Shown piece after piece: positions 31,573 through 41,556 of a stretch of DNA of 64,000 nucleotides. Numbering within the stretch: position 1 is the first letter of the stretch; the number at the start of each line of letters is the position of its first letter. The translations under genes were made by a program, and so were the position numbers. The stretch is from JAKAIY01 sp963809385. GTDB taxonomy: Bacteria > Chloroflexota > Ktedonobacteria > Ktedonobacterales > JADMIN01. The notes under the pieces are model-generated. The model saw only the letters and a list, made by a program, of their open reading frames with translations. It did no database searches and was not told where the DNA came from. Location of the stretch: positions 1 through 64,000 of the forward strand of contig CAWEJL010000002.1 of assembly GCA_963809385.1 (NCBI GenBank), read 5' to 3'.

Positions 31573-33644
31573 GCCCCGGCAATGATGCGCTCAGAGACGC
31601 GATAGGCCAGCGCCATGATCGAAAGCATCGGATTGACGCCCGACGCGGTCGGGAAGCCGCTGGCGTCGCCAATGAACAGCCCCTTGACGCCGAAGACCTC
31701 GCCGGTCGGGTCGGCCACGGCGGTCTTCGCGCTGGAGCCGAGGCGGCAGGTCCCCATCTGGTGCGCCGAGAAGACTGGCACGCTATTGGGCGCCACACCG
31801 CGCCGCTCCACCTCGCGGGTGAAGGCGTTGAGCCGCTGGGCGGTGAACGCGCCCGGCTGGCCAGCCTCGGCGTTCAACTCCATGCGGCGGTTGTGCAGCG
31901 TGGCGATGCGCGTCGCGCCCCCAGCGGCGGCGATGCGCGACATCTCGCCCATCGCTTGCGCCAGGTAGCGCCGGTCCACCTCATTCGGGAAGTATTTCAG
32001 GATCGGGTCGCCCTGGTGGTCGAGCGTGATATGACCTTCGCCGGTGTCGCGCATCAGGGCGATGAAGGTGGCGGCGTGCGCGGCGCGCGCCATGTCGCGC
32101 TTGTGCTGCGCGCCACTCTCCCACGGCGTCACCATCCCCAGCATGCCGGGATGCGCGGGCGCGACCTCGAAGCGCAGGCCATAGCCGCCGCGCAGATGCT
32201 TGAAGTGGTCGGAGAGCACCGTCTGCAGCGACCCATTCCACGCCTCGACCTTATCTTCGTAGTAGGAGGCGAGCGCGACGACGGGATGCAGCCGCAGATG
32301 CGCGCCGATGTTGGGGTTGCGCAGGCCGGAGCGCAGCAGCAATGCGGGTGACTCCACCGCGCCACCCGCGACCACGACGACCGGCGCTTTGACCGTCACG
32401 CGGCGGCGCGCGCCAGTTTGCTCATCTAGCGCCCAGCCCTCGACGCCAGTGACGCTGCCAGCCTCGACCAGCACGCGCTCCACCGTGCAGCGCACGGCGA
32501 CTCGCGCGCCTTTGTCGTGGGCGTCCTGGAGGAAGGTCAGCATGGTGGACTGCTTGCGGCCAAACGGGCAGCCGTAGCCGCAGGCGCCACAGCGCTGCTC
32601 ACAGCCCGAGGCGTTGCGCGGAATGCGCGTCCAGTCGTAGCCTAGCGTCCGGCAGCCACGCATCAGGGCGGCGTTGTTGGGGTTGGGGTCGCTGTCATCG
32701 GTGTTGACGCCGATGCGCGCCTCAGCGAAGTCGAAGCCCTGCTGATAGTCTGGCGCCGTCACGCCCGTGAGGCCGTGCTCGCGCTCCCACTCAGCCAGCA
32801 CGTCGGGCGGCGTGCGCAGCGAGGTGCTCCAGTTGACAATCGTGCCGCCACCCAGCGCGGAGCCCGCCAGCACGATCATGCCCAGGTCGCTGGTGGCCAG
32901 CGTTCCGCGCCGCAGATAGAGCTGCGGCGTCATCAGCGCCTCGGAGCCGCTGAAATCGGCCTCGTTGAAGTAGCCGCCCTTCTCCAGAATGACGACATCT
33001 TTGCCGGCCTCAGCCAGCCGCGCGGCGATCAGCCCCCCGCCCGCGCCGGAGCCCACCACCACCGCATCCGCCGTCAGCGAAAGGTCAGCGTCAACCGCGA
33101 GCGTGTGGATGCGCTTCGGCGCCGCTTCGGGCGAAGGAGGCGGCGGCGCGGGCGTGTAGCCAATGGCGGGCCAGTTGGGGTTCAGCCCATTCTCTTGAGG
33201 GACCGAGTAGAAGATGAAATGCGCCAACCGCTTGAGCGCGGAGAAGCTCTGGCGCAACATGGGAACGGCGCTGAGGCTCATGCGGCGCAACGCTCGCTGG
33301 CGTGCGGGCAGTGGCAGGTCCGCCAGCCCCTTCGGGCGCCCCGCGACCAGCAGCCCGCCAGTGGGAGAGCCAAGCAGGTCGAGCAGCTGCTTGAACTGGG
33401 CGCGCGTCTCCGGCGATTCCTGGCCCAGCGTCTCCGCCATCGTGCGCGCCACGTCAAGGTCGCGTGCGGTACGGGCGTAGTAGCCGTGCGGGTCGCCCTC
33501 GCCCTCAGGCGCGGTGACGGCGGGGATCAGCGCCTCGCATAGCGCTTCGAGCGTTCGCCGCTGGGCGTCTGTCAGCCAGTCAGCGCCTGCCACTGTGGGA
33601 GGTGTCACGGGAGTTTGGGTGTCCTGGTCCTGCGTCGTCGCCAT
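31569..33644 (-). CDS. GMC-family FAD-dependent oxidoreductase
   Basis: A 691-residue flavoprotein. An N-terminal helical domain (residues 22-150) resembles the gluconate-2-dehydrogenase subunit-3 type. The FAD-binding motif is VVVGSGAGGGLIAARLAEAG (196-215). Four cysteines in GCEQRCGACGYGCPFG (348, 352, 355, 359) may hold a metal or Fe-S cluster. The C-terminal domain ends with HQMGTCRLG and DASGFPTASGVNPMLSIMAL. The organisation resembles long-chain alcohol oxidases. Alcohol or sugar oxidation is inferred. Its stop codon shares bases with that of the convergent helicase. Confidence 0.9.
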   Translation of the reverse strand: MATTQDQDTQTPVTPPTVAGADWLTDAQRRTLEALCEALIPAVTAPEGEGDPHGYYARTARDLDVARTMAETLGQESPETRAQFKQLLDLLGSPTGGLLVAGRPKGLADLPLPARQRALRRMSLSAVPMLRQSFSALKRLAHFIFYSVPQENGLNPNWPAIGYTPAPPPPSPEAAPKRIHTLAVDADLSLTADAVVVGSGAGGGLIAARLAEAGKDVVILEKGGYFNEADFSGSEALMTPQLYLRRGTLATSDLGMIVLAGSALGGGTIVNWSTSLRTPPDVLAEWEREHGLTGVTAPDYQQGFDFAEARIGVNTDDSDPNPNNAALMRGCRTLGYDWTRIPRNASGCEQRCGACGYGCPFGRKQSTMLTFLQDAHDKGARVAVRCTVERVLVEAGSVTGVEGWALDEQTGARRRVTVKAPVVVVAGGAVESPALLLRSGLRNPNIGAHLRLHPVVALASYYEDKVEAWNGSLQTVLSDHFKHLRGGYGLRFEVAPAHPGMLGMVTPWESGAQHKRDMARAAHAATFIALMRDTGEGHITLDHQGDPILKYFPNEVDRRYLAQAMGEMSRIAAAGGATRIATLHNRRMELNAEAGQPGAFTAQRLNAFTREVERRGVAPNSVPVFSAHQMGTCRLGSSAKTAVADPTGEVFGVKGLFIGDASGFPTASGVNPMLSIMALAYRVSERIIAGA

Positions 33645-33887
33645 GCGCGGTCTCCAGTCGTGGGACGCCTCGCGGTCACATCGAAGGCGTTGTGATGATA
33701 CGGAGGAACAGCGCGATCACCGCCCGGCTCCAGCGCCAGCGGCTACGGATTGCCGATATTGTACACGCTCGCGGTGGGCCACCGCATATCCGCGATGTGT
33801 CGCGATGGGACTATACTATGTATAGACAGGCCAGCGGAGCTAGCGCGCCGCGGCGAAGCGGCGCGCAAGATCGCAAAGGAGCGAGCG

Positions 33888-35978
33888 ATGGGGCTGAGTA
33901 ACGGTGTGCGAGCGCGACTGGCAGCGACGGATGAGGGCGATCCGCGCTACTGGCCCATCGCCAGCTATGGCGTGATAGGTGACTGCCGCACCGCCGCGCT
34001 GGTGGCGCCCAACGGCGCAATAGACTGGCTGTGTCTGCCCCACTTTGACAGCCCGGCCAATCTGCTCCGGCTGCTCGATCACGACCGCGGCGGCTACTTC
34101 CAGGTCAGGCCGGCTGAGGCGTGCGAGTCACTGATGCGCTACCTGCCGGGAACGAACGTCCTGGAGACGGCCTTCACCACCGCGTCTGGCGCGCTTGACG
34201 TGACAGACTTCATGCCCGTGCGCCACCGTCCACCACACGCGCACACGCTGAGCGCGCTGGCCGCCATCGCCCCCACCGCGCCACACGGCCAGCGCGCGCA
34301 TCTGGAGCGCGAGATCGGCAACGATGTCGCGGCGGCGCACCGCGTCAACCGCCTCATCACCTGCCGCTCTGGGGCGGTCACGGCGCGCGTGGCGCTCAAG
34401 CTAACACCCGACTATGCCCGGCGCCACGCGCGCATGGTCAGGCGCCCGGCCAGCGCGGAGAGCTTCGTGATGGTCAGCGATGACCCAACTGGCTACTTCA
34501 CACTCATCATCCGCCCGCTCCCGGCGCCGGGAGCGGCGAGCCACGCCGCGCTGACTGTCGAGCACGGCACGGGCGGGCTGGTGGAAGTCACCGCCCCGCT
34601 GGTGGAGGGGCAGCGGCTGGCGGTGGCGCTCAGCTACGCGCGCGACCAGGCCGAAGCGGAGGCGATGCTGAATACGCTGCTGGAACAGGACTTCAACGCC
34701 GACCTGCGCGAGACGCTTCACTACTGGACCACCTGGTCAGCGAAGATGACCTACGACGGGCCATACCGCGAGATGGCGCTGCGCTCGGCGCTGACGCTCA
34801 AGCTGTGCGCCTTCGAGCCGACTGGGGCGATCATCGCCGCGCCGACCACCTCGCTGCCGGAGGGCATTGGCGGGGAGCGCAACTGGGACTACCGCTTCTC
34901 GTGGCTGCGTGACTCATCCTTCACGCTCCAGGCGCTGGCGCGGCTGGGCTACGCGGGCGAAGCGCGCGACTACTTCCACTTCCTGCATGATCTCCATCTG
35001 CGCAACGGCGGCGATATCCGCGTGCTCTACAGCATACGCGGCGAAACCGATGGCGACCTGCGCGAGCGCGAGCACACGCATCTAGAGGGCTACATGGGGT
35101 CGCGGCCCGTGCGCACCGGCAACGGCGCGGCCAGCCAGCGGCAGATGGACATCTACGGCGAGCTCGCCGACGCCGCGCTGCGCTACGCCAACGCGGAAGG
35201 CTTCACCCTGAGTCAGGCCCCACGCCAGGTCCCGCGCGACATACGGCGGCTGATGACGCAGATCGCCGAGTTCGTCTGCGACCACTGGCAAGACCTGGAC
35301 CGCGGCATCTGGGAGGAGCGCGGGCCAGAGCGCGCGTTTGTCTATTCGCGGGCGATGTGCTGGGTGGCGCTGGACCGAGCGATCACGCTCATCAGCCGCT
35401 ACACGACCGACGGCCAGCTTGAGCGCTGGCGCGCCACCGCCCAGGCGATCCGCGAGGATGTGGAGACCCACGGCTACAGCGAGCGGCTGGGCAGCTTCAT
35501 CCAGGCCTACGAGGTGGAGACGGCGGACGCCTCGAATCTGCGTCTCCCGCTGGCAGGCTTCCTGCCGCCTGACGACCCGCGCATCCAGAGCACCGTGCGC
35601 GTGACGGGCGAGTTGCTGGCGGATCACGGCGCGCTGCTCTTCCGCTATCTAGTAGATGAGGGCGGCGGGCGCGGGCAGGGAAAGACGCCCACGACCGATG
35701 ACGGGCTGCGCGGCGGCGAGGGCGCATTCCTGGCGTGCGCCTTCTGGTATGTGGGCTGCCTGTGCCTGGTGGGCCGCGTCGCTGAGGCGCGCGAGCGGAT
35801 GGATGCCTTGCTGGCCTACGCTAGCCCGCTGGGACTCTACGCCGAGGAGGCCGATCCTGAGACGGGCGCGCTGCTGGGCAACTTTCCGCAGGCGTTCACC
35901 CACCTGGCGCTCATCAATGCGCTCACCCGTCTCAGCGAAGCGGAGCGCGGCGGGAGCGCGCCCGCCTCAGTCGAATAG
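33888..35978 (+). CDS. Glycoside hydrolase family 15 (glucoamylase/trehalase-like)
   Basis: A 696-residue cytosolic protein. The start at 33888 follows AAAGGAG. The N-terminal beta-sandwich begins YWPIASYGVIGDCRTAALV and GAIDWLCLPHFDSPA. The (alpha/alpha)6 barrel contains GGERNWDYRFSWLRDSSFTL, IWEERGPERAFVYSRAMCWV with a candidate general acid Glu, and a C-terminal YAEEADPETGALLGNFPQAF with a candidate base Glu. These match bacterial GH15 proteins that hydrolyse alpha-glucosides or trehalose. Which substrate is used cannot be told. Its end overlaps convergent asd by 12 bp. Confidence 0.92.
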   Translation: MGLSNGVRARLAATDEGDPRYWPIASYGVIGDCRTAALVAPNGAIDWLCLPHFDSPANLLRLLDHDRGGYFQVRPAEACESLMRYLPGTNVLETAFTTASGALDVTDFMPVRHRPPHAHTLSALAAIAPTAPHGQRAHLEREIGNDVAAAHRVNRLITCRSGAVTARVALKLTPDYARRHARMVRRPASAESFVMVSDDPTGYFTLIIRPLPAPGAASHAALTVEHGTGGLVEVTAPLVEGQRLAVALSYARDQAEAEAMLNTLLEQDFNADLRETLHYWTTWSAKMTYDGPYREMALRSALTLKLCAFEPTGAIIAAPTTSLPEGIGGERNWDYRFSWLRDSSFTLQALARLGYAGEARDYFHFLHDLHLRNGGDIRVLYSIRGETDGDLREREHTHLEGYMGSRPVRTGNGAASQRQMDIYGELADAALRYANAEGFTLSQAPRQVPRDIRRLMTQIAEFVCDHWQDLDRGIWEERGPERAFVYSRAMCWVALDRAITLISRYTTDGQLERWRATAQAIREDVETHGYSERLGSFIQAYEVETADASNLRLPLAGFLPPDDPRIQSTVRVTGELLADHGALLFRYLVDEGGGRGQGKTPTTDDGLRGGEGAFLACAFWYVGCLCLVGRVAEARERMDALLAYASPLGLYAEEADPETGALLGNFPQAFTHLALINALTRLSEAERGGSAPASVE

Positions 35979-37058
35979 GCCGCGCGCCAGGGCCAGCTCC
36001 GCGTTGAGCAGCGCCGCGCCCGCCGCGCCACGAATCGTGTTGTGGCTCAGCAGCACGAAGCTATGCGTCAACACGTCGCTCGGGCGCAGCCGCCCCATCG
36101 TCACCGCCATGCCATCGCCCGCCATCCGGTCGGCGATCGGCTGCGGGCGGTCACGCTCTTCACGGTAGACCAGTGGCGCTGCGGGCGCGCTGGGTAGGCC
36201 AAGGCGCTGAGGCTCAGCGGTGAACTCGCGCCAGGCGCGCACGATGTCATCCACATCGGGCCGCGTGGCAAGCTCCACGCTGACCGACTCCAGGTGGCCA
36301 TCACGCACTGGCACGCGCACGCAGGTGGCGCCGATCGGCGTCGTCGCCGCGTCCAGCGGCTGGAACGCGCCGGAAGCGGCGCCGCCAAGAATCTTGCGCG
36401 TCTCGCTCTCCAGTTTGTCTTCTTCACCGCCAATATAGGGGATGATGTTGTCTATCATGTCGAGCGAGGGAACGCCTGGATAGCCCGCGCCCGAAACCGC
36501 CTGAAAGGTCGTCACGATCACGCGCCGCAAGCCAAACTGGCGCAGCGGGGCCAGCGCCAGCGTCAGGCCGATGGTGGAGCAGTTGGGGTTAGTAATCAGC
36601 GCGCCAGACCAGCCACGCCGCGCGCGCTGCGTCTCGATCATCGCCAGGTGGTCAGGGTTGATCTCCGGCACGATCAGCGGCGTGTCGTCCTCCATGCGGT
36701 AGGTGGAGGCGTTGCTCAGCACGATGGCCCCCGCCTGCGCCCACAGCGGCTCTAGCTCGCGCGCCTCATCGGTTGGCAGCGCGGAGATGACCAGCGCGCC
36801 CTGGGCGGAGGCGTCGGGCGTGGCGGGTGTCAGACGCAGGTCGAGCGCGGCGGCGGGCGGCGGCGTCTCGACCTTCCACTGGACGGCGTCACCATAGCGT
36901 GCGCCGATGCGGCGGTCGGAGGCGGCCACCGCGCCGAGGGTGAACCACGGATGGCCCTCCAGCAGCGCGATCACGCGCTGGCCGACCAGCCCCGTCGCGC
37001 CCAGCACGATCACTGGCTTCTTCCGCTCCAGCGGCTCCCCCGTATAGACCCGTCGCAT
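35967..37058 (-). CDS. asd: Aspartate-semialdehyde dehydrogenase
   Basis: A 363-residue enzyme that reduces aspartyl phosphate to aspartate semialdehyde with NADPH. The NADP motif is GATGLVGQ (20-27), the catalytic Cys is C160 in TNPNCSTIG, and GGEEDKLESETRKILG is diagnostic of the archaeal/fungal-type Asd branch. The start at 37058 is preferred because GAGGAG lies upstream. It follows lysC by about 40 bp, giving the first two steps of the aspartate pathway in one transcript. Confidence 0.95.
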   Translation of the reverse strand: MRRVYTGEPLERKKPVIVLGATGLVGQRVIALLEGHPWFTLGAVAASDRRIGARYGDAVQWKVETPPPAAALDLRLTPATPDASAQGALVISALPTDEARELEPLWAQAGAIVLSNASTYRMEDDTPLIVPEINPDHLAMIETQRARRGWSGALITNPNCSTIGLTLALAPLRQFGLRRVIVTTFQAVSGAGYPGVPSLDMIDNIIPYIGGEEDKLESETRKILGGAASGAFQPLDAATTPIGATCVRVPVRDGHLESVSVELATRPDVDDIVRAWREFTAEPQRLGLPSAPAAPLVYREERDRPQPIADRMAGDGMAVTMGRLRPSDVLTHSFVLLSHNTIRGAAGAALLNAELALARGLFD

Positions 37059-37098
37059 GTGAATATCTCCTCGGATTCGTTGTCTCGAACAGCCAGTC

Positions 37099-38327
37099 TC
37101 AGGCTCCCGCGACCAGCCGCGCGCCCATCTCCCCCGTGTGGCGGTTGGCGCAGCCGGCCAGGACGGCGTGCAGCGCGCGAACGGCTTCTTCCGCCCGCGA
37201 CTCCGCGACCGTGAGGCATAGCTCATCCCGCGCGACGGTGAGCGGGATGAGCGCGAATCGCTCGACAGCAAGCGCCGCGATGATCGAGCAGTCGCAGTCG
37301 TCATCGCATCGCGGGCCAGGCGGGCAGCCGCAGCGCGGTCACTTCAGCCGCACCTGGCGAGGCGGCGGGGCGCGACGCGACGACCCAGGCCGCCTCACGC
37401 GCACGCTGGCGAGACAGGCGCGCGGCGGGGCCGATGTCGGTCCCCGGCGCGTCGGGCGCGTGCGTGGCGCGCATCTCCAGCGGGATAGCGCCGCTAACCA
37501 GCGGCTCGGCCGCGCGCGGGTGCAGCGCCTTGGCCCCTAGTGTGGCGATGCGCGCCGCTTCATCATACGTTAGCGCGGGCAAGAGCCGCGCATCGGGCAG
37601 GACACGAGGGTCGGCGGTGTAGACGCCCGCCACATCGCTGTAGATCGTCAGATGCGGTGACGCCCAACGCCGCCGCGATCACCGACGCGGAATGGTCTGA
37701 ACCGTTGCGGCCCAGCGTCGTCAGGCGGCCCTCCGCGTCGCGCGCGATGTAGCCGGGCAGGATGGGAATCGCCCCACGCATCACGGGCATCGCCAGACGT
37801 GGCAGCAGCCACGCGCGCGTCGCCAGCGCCGATGGCTCTGGCGCCACGCCAGGTCGCTCGCGCCCACTCAGCAGAATCGGCGCGTCATCCAGCGCGAAGG
37901 CGAGCGCGCCTTCAGTCACCGTTGCGACGGCCAGCAGCCCGACCGCCAGCCGCTCGCCCCAGCCGCTGAACCGCGCGGCAGCCAGCGCGCGGGCTGGCTC
38001 ATCGAGCGCCTGGCCAGCGCGCGCCAGCGCCGCCGCCTCGCGCTCGACCTCCGCCCACTGCCGCTGGAAGGCGCCGGGAACCTCGCCTGTGAGCGCCGAA
38101 TACGCCGCGCGGTGGCGCTCGCCCAGCGCGCGCAGATCGCCCGGCCAGTCCGCGCCGCCACGCATCGCGCCATCCGCCACGCGCAGCAGGCCATCGGTGA
38201 CGCCCGCCATCGCCGAGACAATCGCCGTCACTGGCCCGCGCGCGCGCAGCCGGGCAAGGATCGCCCCAGCGGCGCGCAGGCGTGGCGCATCAGCCACGGA
38301 GCTGCCACCAAACTTGACGGCGCGCAT
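37099..38327 (-). CDS. lysC: Aspartate kinase, frameshifted in the assembly
   Basis: Aspartokinase phosphorylates aspartate. The N-terminal frame (from 38327) starts MRAVKFGGSSVADAPRL, the kinase signature. Near 37655 the frame shifts to SDVAGVYTADPRVLPDARLL, the conserved DGVYTADPR region. Near 37320 it shifts again to a C-terminal ACT domain (CSIIAALAVERFALIPLTVA, ending GARLVAGA) with its stop at 37099. All parts of a complete enzyme are present in order, so two indels are more likely than decay. It lies between metY and asd; a hairpin at 38351-38384 separates it from metY. Confidence 0.88.
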
Positions 38328-38350
38328 CTGTCAATCCCCCTGAAATTCGT

Positions 38351-38384
38351 CGCTGGGAGACTGGCTACTACCAGCCTCCCAGCG
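38351..38384. terminator. Hairpin between metY and lysC
   Basis: CGCTGGGAG pairs with CTCCCAGCG and encloses a second CTGG/CCAG stem. It has no T-tract on the minus strand. It could attenuate transcription from metY into lysC or stabilise the upstream mRNA 3' end. Confidence 0.45.
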
Positions 38385-38389
38385 CCACA

Positions 38390-39731
38390 CTAACGCGCGG
38401 CTTTCGCCAGCGCCTGGTCGAGATCGGCCAGGATGTCGTCAATGTGCTCGATGCCAACGGAGAGGCGGATGAAATCGGACGTGACGCCAGTGGCCCGCTG
38501 CTCCTCCTCGGTCAGTTGCGCGTGCGTGGTGGAGGCGGGATGAATCACCAGCGACTTGGCGTCACCGATGTTGGCGAGCAGCGAGAACAGCTTGAGCTCG
38601 TTGCAGGCCGTACGCGCGGCCTCGTAGCCGCCCTTGACGCCGAAGCCAACGATCGCACTGTAGCCATACTGGAAGTAGCGCTTGGCAAGCTCGTGCGTGG
38701 GGTGGCTCTCCAGCCCGGGGTAGAGTACCCACGAGACGGCTGGATGCGCCTCCAGGAAGCGGGCCACCTTCAGCGCGTTCTCGCTGTGGCGCTCCATCCG
38801 CAGCGGCAGTGTCTCCAGCCCCTGGAGGAAGAGCCAGCTGTTGAACGGCGTAGTCGCCGGGCCAAGGTCGCGCAGGCCCTGTACGCGCGCCTTGATGATG
38901 TACGCCAGCGGGCCAAGAGCCTCGACGTAGCGCACGCCATGGTACGACGGATCAGGCTCGGTCAGGCCGGGGAACTTGCCGCTAGCGGCCCAGTCGAACT
39001 TGCCACCGTCCACGATCACACCGCCGATACTCGTGCCGTGCCCGCCGATGAACTTCGTCGCCGAGTGCACCACGATGTCAGCGCCATGCTTGAGCGGGTT
39101 GAGCAGGTACGGGCTAGGAATCGTGTTGTCCACGATCAGCGGAATGCCGTTCTCGTGGGCGATGGCGCCGACGGCCTCGAAGTCGAGCGTGTCAAGATTC
39201 GGGTTGCCGACCGACTCGGCGTAGATCGCGCGGGTGCGTGGCGTGATCGCCTTGCGGAAGTTCTCCGGGTCGCTGGGGTCCACGAAATGGACGGTGATGC
39301 CCAGCCGCGGCAGCGTCTGCGCGAAGAGGTTGTAGGTGCCGCCGTAGAGGCTCGATGCTGCTGACGATCTCATCGCCCGCGCTAGCGATATTGGTGATGG
39401 CCAGGAACTCCGCCGCCTGTCCGGACGCGGTGGCCAGCGCGCCAACACCGCCCTCAAGCGCGGCCACGCGGCGCTCGAAGACATCCTGCGTGGGGTTCAT
39501 GATGCGGGTGTAGATATTGCCGAACTTGCCGAGGGCGAACAGCGCCGCCGCGTCGTCCGTGTCCTCGAAGACGTAGGAAGTCGTCTGATAGATCGGCACG
39601 GCGCGGGCGCGCGTCGTCGGGTCAGGCTGCTCCTGTCCGGCGTGCAGCGCCAGCGTCTCGAAGCGCGGGGTCGGTGGGGTGGACTCCGCCGACGCCTGGG
39701 CTGTATCTGTCACCGTATCGAGTTCCGCCAT
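38390..39731 (-). CDS. metY: O-acetylhomoserine sulfhydrylase, frameshifted
   Basis: A PLP enzyme that converts O-acetylhomoserine and sulfide to homocysteine. The N-terminal frame starts at 39731 (RFETLALHAGQEQPDPTTRA, then GNIYTRIMNPTQDVFERRVA). Near 39356 one extra base moves the reading to SSLYGGTYNLFAQTL. The PLP lysine lies in HSATKFIGGHGTSIGG, and the C-terminal part ends in IRLSVGIEHIDDILADL. The combined length of about 446 residues is normal for MetY. It follows metX by 78 bp. Confidence 0.92.
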
Positions 39732-39809
39732 GTGATGCTTCTCCTGTTCGCTCCGGATGGGCGCGAATCACGCCCTGGAAGATTGCGCCGGCATGAGGCC
39801 GGTGGGGTG

Positions 39810-40949
39810 TCACGATGGGAGGAAGGATCGCAGCGCCGCGTCCATCTGGCCCCAATCTTTCAGGAAGGCGTCGTGGCCTTCAAGCGAAGTGATCTCGCGA
39901 TACTGGGCGCGCCCGCCCGCCGCATTGATGCCCTCAGCCAGGGAGCGCACGGTGGCGGCGGGGTAAAGCCAGTCGCTGGACATGCCAATCACCAGCGTCT
40001 CCGCCTGGATCCTGGCCAGCGCCTCAGCATCCGATCCGCGACCAGCGGCGGCGTCGTAGCGGTCCATAGCGCTGGTGAGATAGAGATAGGCGTTGGCGTC
40101 AAAGCGTGCGACGAGCTTGTCCGCCTGATAGCTCAGATAGCTCTCGACATCACGACGCGGGCCGAAGGCGGGCCACTCGCTCGCGCGGGTGGCAAGCTGG
40201 CGCCCGAAGCGCGCGTCGAGGCCTTCTGGGCTGGTGTAGGTCAGCATGGCGAGCATGCGGGCGATTCCCAGCCCAACGGACGGCCCCTCATCCGGCGCGT
40301 AGTCGCCACCACTCCATTGTGGATCGGTCATGATCGCCTGGCGTGCGATGCCGTCAATCGCCAGGCCCTGCGCGGGCAGGCGCGGCGCGGCGCCGATGAC
40401 AACCGCGCGTGTGACCTGCTCAGGATAGGCGATAGCCCATTCGAGCGCCTGAAGGCCGCCGACGGAGCCACCCGCCACCACCGCGAGCCGCTCGATCCCC
40501 AGCGCGGCCAGCAGCGCGCGCTGCGCGTTGACCATGTCGCCAACGGTGATATGCGGGAAGCGCAGGCGGTAGGGCTGGCCATCCGCCGGACGCCTGCTGG
40601 TCGGGCCGGTCGAGCCATAGCAGCCACCGAGCACGTTCGAGCAGATGACAAACGAGCGGTCGGTATCGAACACACGGCCCGGGCCGACCAGCGGATTCCA
40701 CCAACCAGCGCGCGGGGCGTCAGGGCGCTCGCTGTCATGAGCGTGCGCGTCGCCGGTGAGCGCGTGGCAGAGCAAGACCGCGTTGTCGCGCTCAGGCGTC
40801 AGGTTGCCCCATGTCTCATAGGCGATGGTCACGGGGGCGAGCGTCGCGCCGCACTCCAACGCCAGCGACGGTAGCGTGACCTGGCGCTGGCCAGACCAGA
40901 CCGCCGCGCCACCAGTAGTTTTCACTGGCGTCTCCCCGATTCGTGTCAT
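39810..40949 (-). CDS. metX: Homoserine O-acetyltransferase
   Basis: A 379-residue alpha/beta hydrolase-fold enzyme that acetylates homoserine with acetyl-CoA. The nucleophile is S162 in AGGSVGGLQALEW. HALTGDAHA (62-70), GWWNPLVGPG and SNVLGGCYGSTGP form the active-site wall; the C-terminal SLEGHDAFL carries the catalytic His. The start at 40949 is chosen over an upstream in-frame Met because GGAGGTGGGG precedes it. It is the first gene of metX-metY-lysC-asd and follows a SAM riboswitch plus T-box leader of about 600 nt. Confidence 0.95.
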   Translation of the reverse strand: MTRIGETPVKTTGGAAVWSGQRQVTLPSLALECGATLAPVTIAYETWGNLTPERDNAVLLCHALTGDAHAHDSERPDAPRAGWWNPLVGPGRVFDTDRSFVICSNVLGGCYGSTGPTSRRPADGQPYRLRFPHITVGDMVNAQRALLAALGIERLAVVAGGSVGGLQALEWAIAYPEQVTRAVVIGAAPRLPAQGLAIDGIARQAIMTDPQWSGGDYAPDEGPSVGLGIARMLAMLTYTSPEGLDARFGRQLATRASEWPAFGPRRDVESYLSYQADKLVARFDANAYLYLTSAMDRYDAAAGRGSDAEALARIQAETLVIGMSSDWLYPAATVRSLAEGINAAGGRAQYREITSLEGHDAFLKDWGQMDAALRSFLPS

Positions 40950-40995
40950 GCGTTCCCCACCTCCCCGGCCACACTGTCTGGCCGGCGACAGGCGC

Positions 40996-41031
40996 AAAAA
41001 AACCTCTCGCCCTATAGCAGGGGCGAGAGGT
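40996..41031 (-). terminator. T-box terminator hairpin
   Basis: ACCTCTCGCCC pairs with GGGCGAGAGGT around CTGCTATA on the minus strand and is followed by seven T. It lies directly after the T-box sequence, as in class-I T-box leaders controlled by transcription termination. Confidence 0.9.
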
Positions 41032-41310
41032 CACGCGGTACCACCCTGATTTGCCATCACGCAGTCGTGACGGCCTTGGCGGCGTCTCGCGGGTTGCTCC
41101 AGGCTTGAGCGGCGGCATGCGTCGCGCGCTCACCTAGTCCGGAAACGCCAGGGCCGGATAACGGGGCCCACCCGGCGCAGCCTACTCTCATCGGGCGGGT
41201 CGCCCAATGATTTCCGCGCGCGGCTCGGAGGTCATATTCCGCGATGGAGGTGGCGCCGGGTTTTCACCTGCTACGGCTCTCTGTGTCCACGTCCAGTTCG
41301 CGTACTCGTC
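40996..41310 (-). promoter_or_regulatory. T-box riboswitch, probably Met-specific
   Basis: The conserved T-box AGGGTGGTACCGCG lies at 41047-41034 on the minus strand. Upstream are the stem I hallmarks AGAGAGCC and GGTGAAAACCCGGC, then GAATATGACCTCCGAGC, where the specifier codon reads ATG (41235-41233). The UGGU in the T-box bulge would pair with an uncharged ACCA end, which fits tRNA-Met (discriminator A). A terminator follows. Uncharged tRNA-Met would favour the antiterminator and let metX be transcribed. The 5' edge is approximate. Specifier identity rests on alignment by eye to the usual GAA-NNN-ACC context. Confidence 0.88.
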
Positions 41311-41335
41311 CTCGTTCTCGCCAATTCTCGAGTAT

Positions 41336-41378
41336 GCGACATACAACAACGCCCTCGACCTTAGAAGAAGGTGAGGGC
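41336..41378 (-). terminator. Terminator of the SAM riboswitch
   Basis: GCCCTCACCTT pairs with AAGGTCGAGGGC around CTTCTA and is followed by GTTGTTGT on the minus strand. The 5' arm (CCCTCA) can also pair with TGAGGG from the 3' strand of riboswitch stem P1. This is the alternative pairing expected of a SAM-controlled terminator. Confidence 0.7.
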
Positions 41379-41415
41379 GGATCGTCTGTGCGCATCATGC
41401 GCTGATGACGCTCCC

Positions 41416-41523
41416 CCTCATCTCGCGAGACGGTTGTCTCGCCGGACTTTGCACCCTGCCAGCGTTCCGCTGGTGGGTTGCCAGGCTTCTTCGGGCCGTA
41501 TCCCTCTGCCATTCGTGATGAAG
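41416..41523 (-). promoter_or_regulatory. SAM-I riboswitch (S-box)
   Basis: On the minus strand the aptamer core reads AGAGGGATACGGCCCGAAGA, then AGCCTGGCAACC, then GGGTGCAAAGTCCGGC, matching the S-box consensus. P1 forms between CTTCATC (41523-41517) and GATGAGG (41422-41416). P3 is CCAGCG/CGCTGG and P4 is GCGAGAC/GTCTCGC. SAM binding would stabilise P1, free the downstream terminator and stop transcription. It is the first of two regulators ahead of metX. Confidence 0.93.
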
Positions 41524-41556
41524 AGTGGGCTGTCGCGTATGTGGTTGTTGACTAAG

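Noticed and set aside
41264..41512. An 82-codon minus-strand frame starting MAEGYGPKK
   Set aside because: It covers the SAM riboswitch aptamer and its terminator; the RNA structure explains the sequence.
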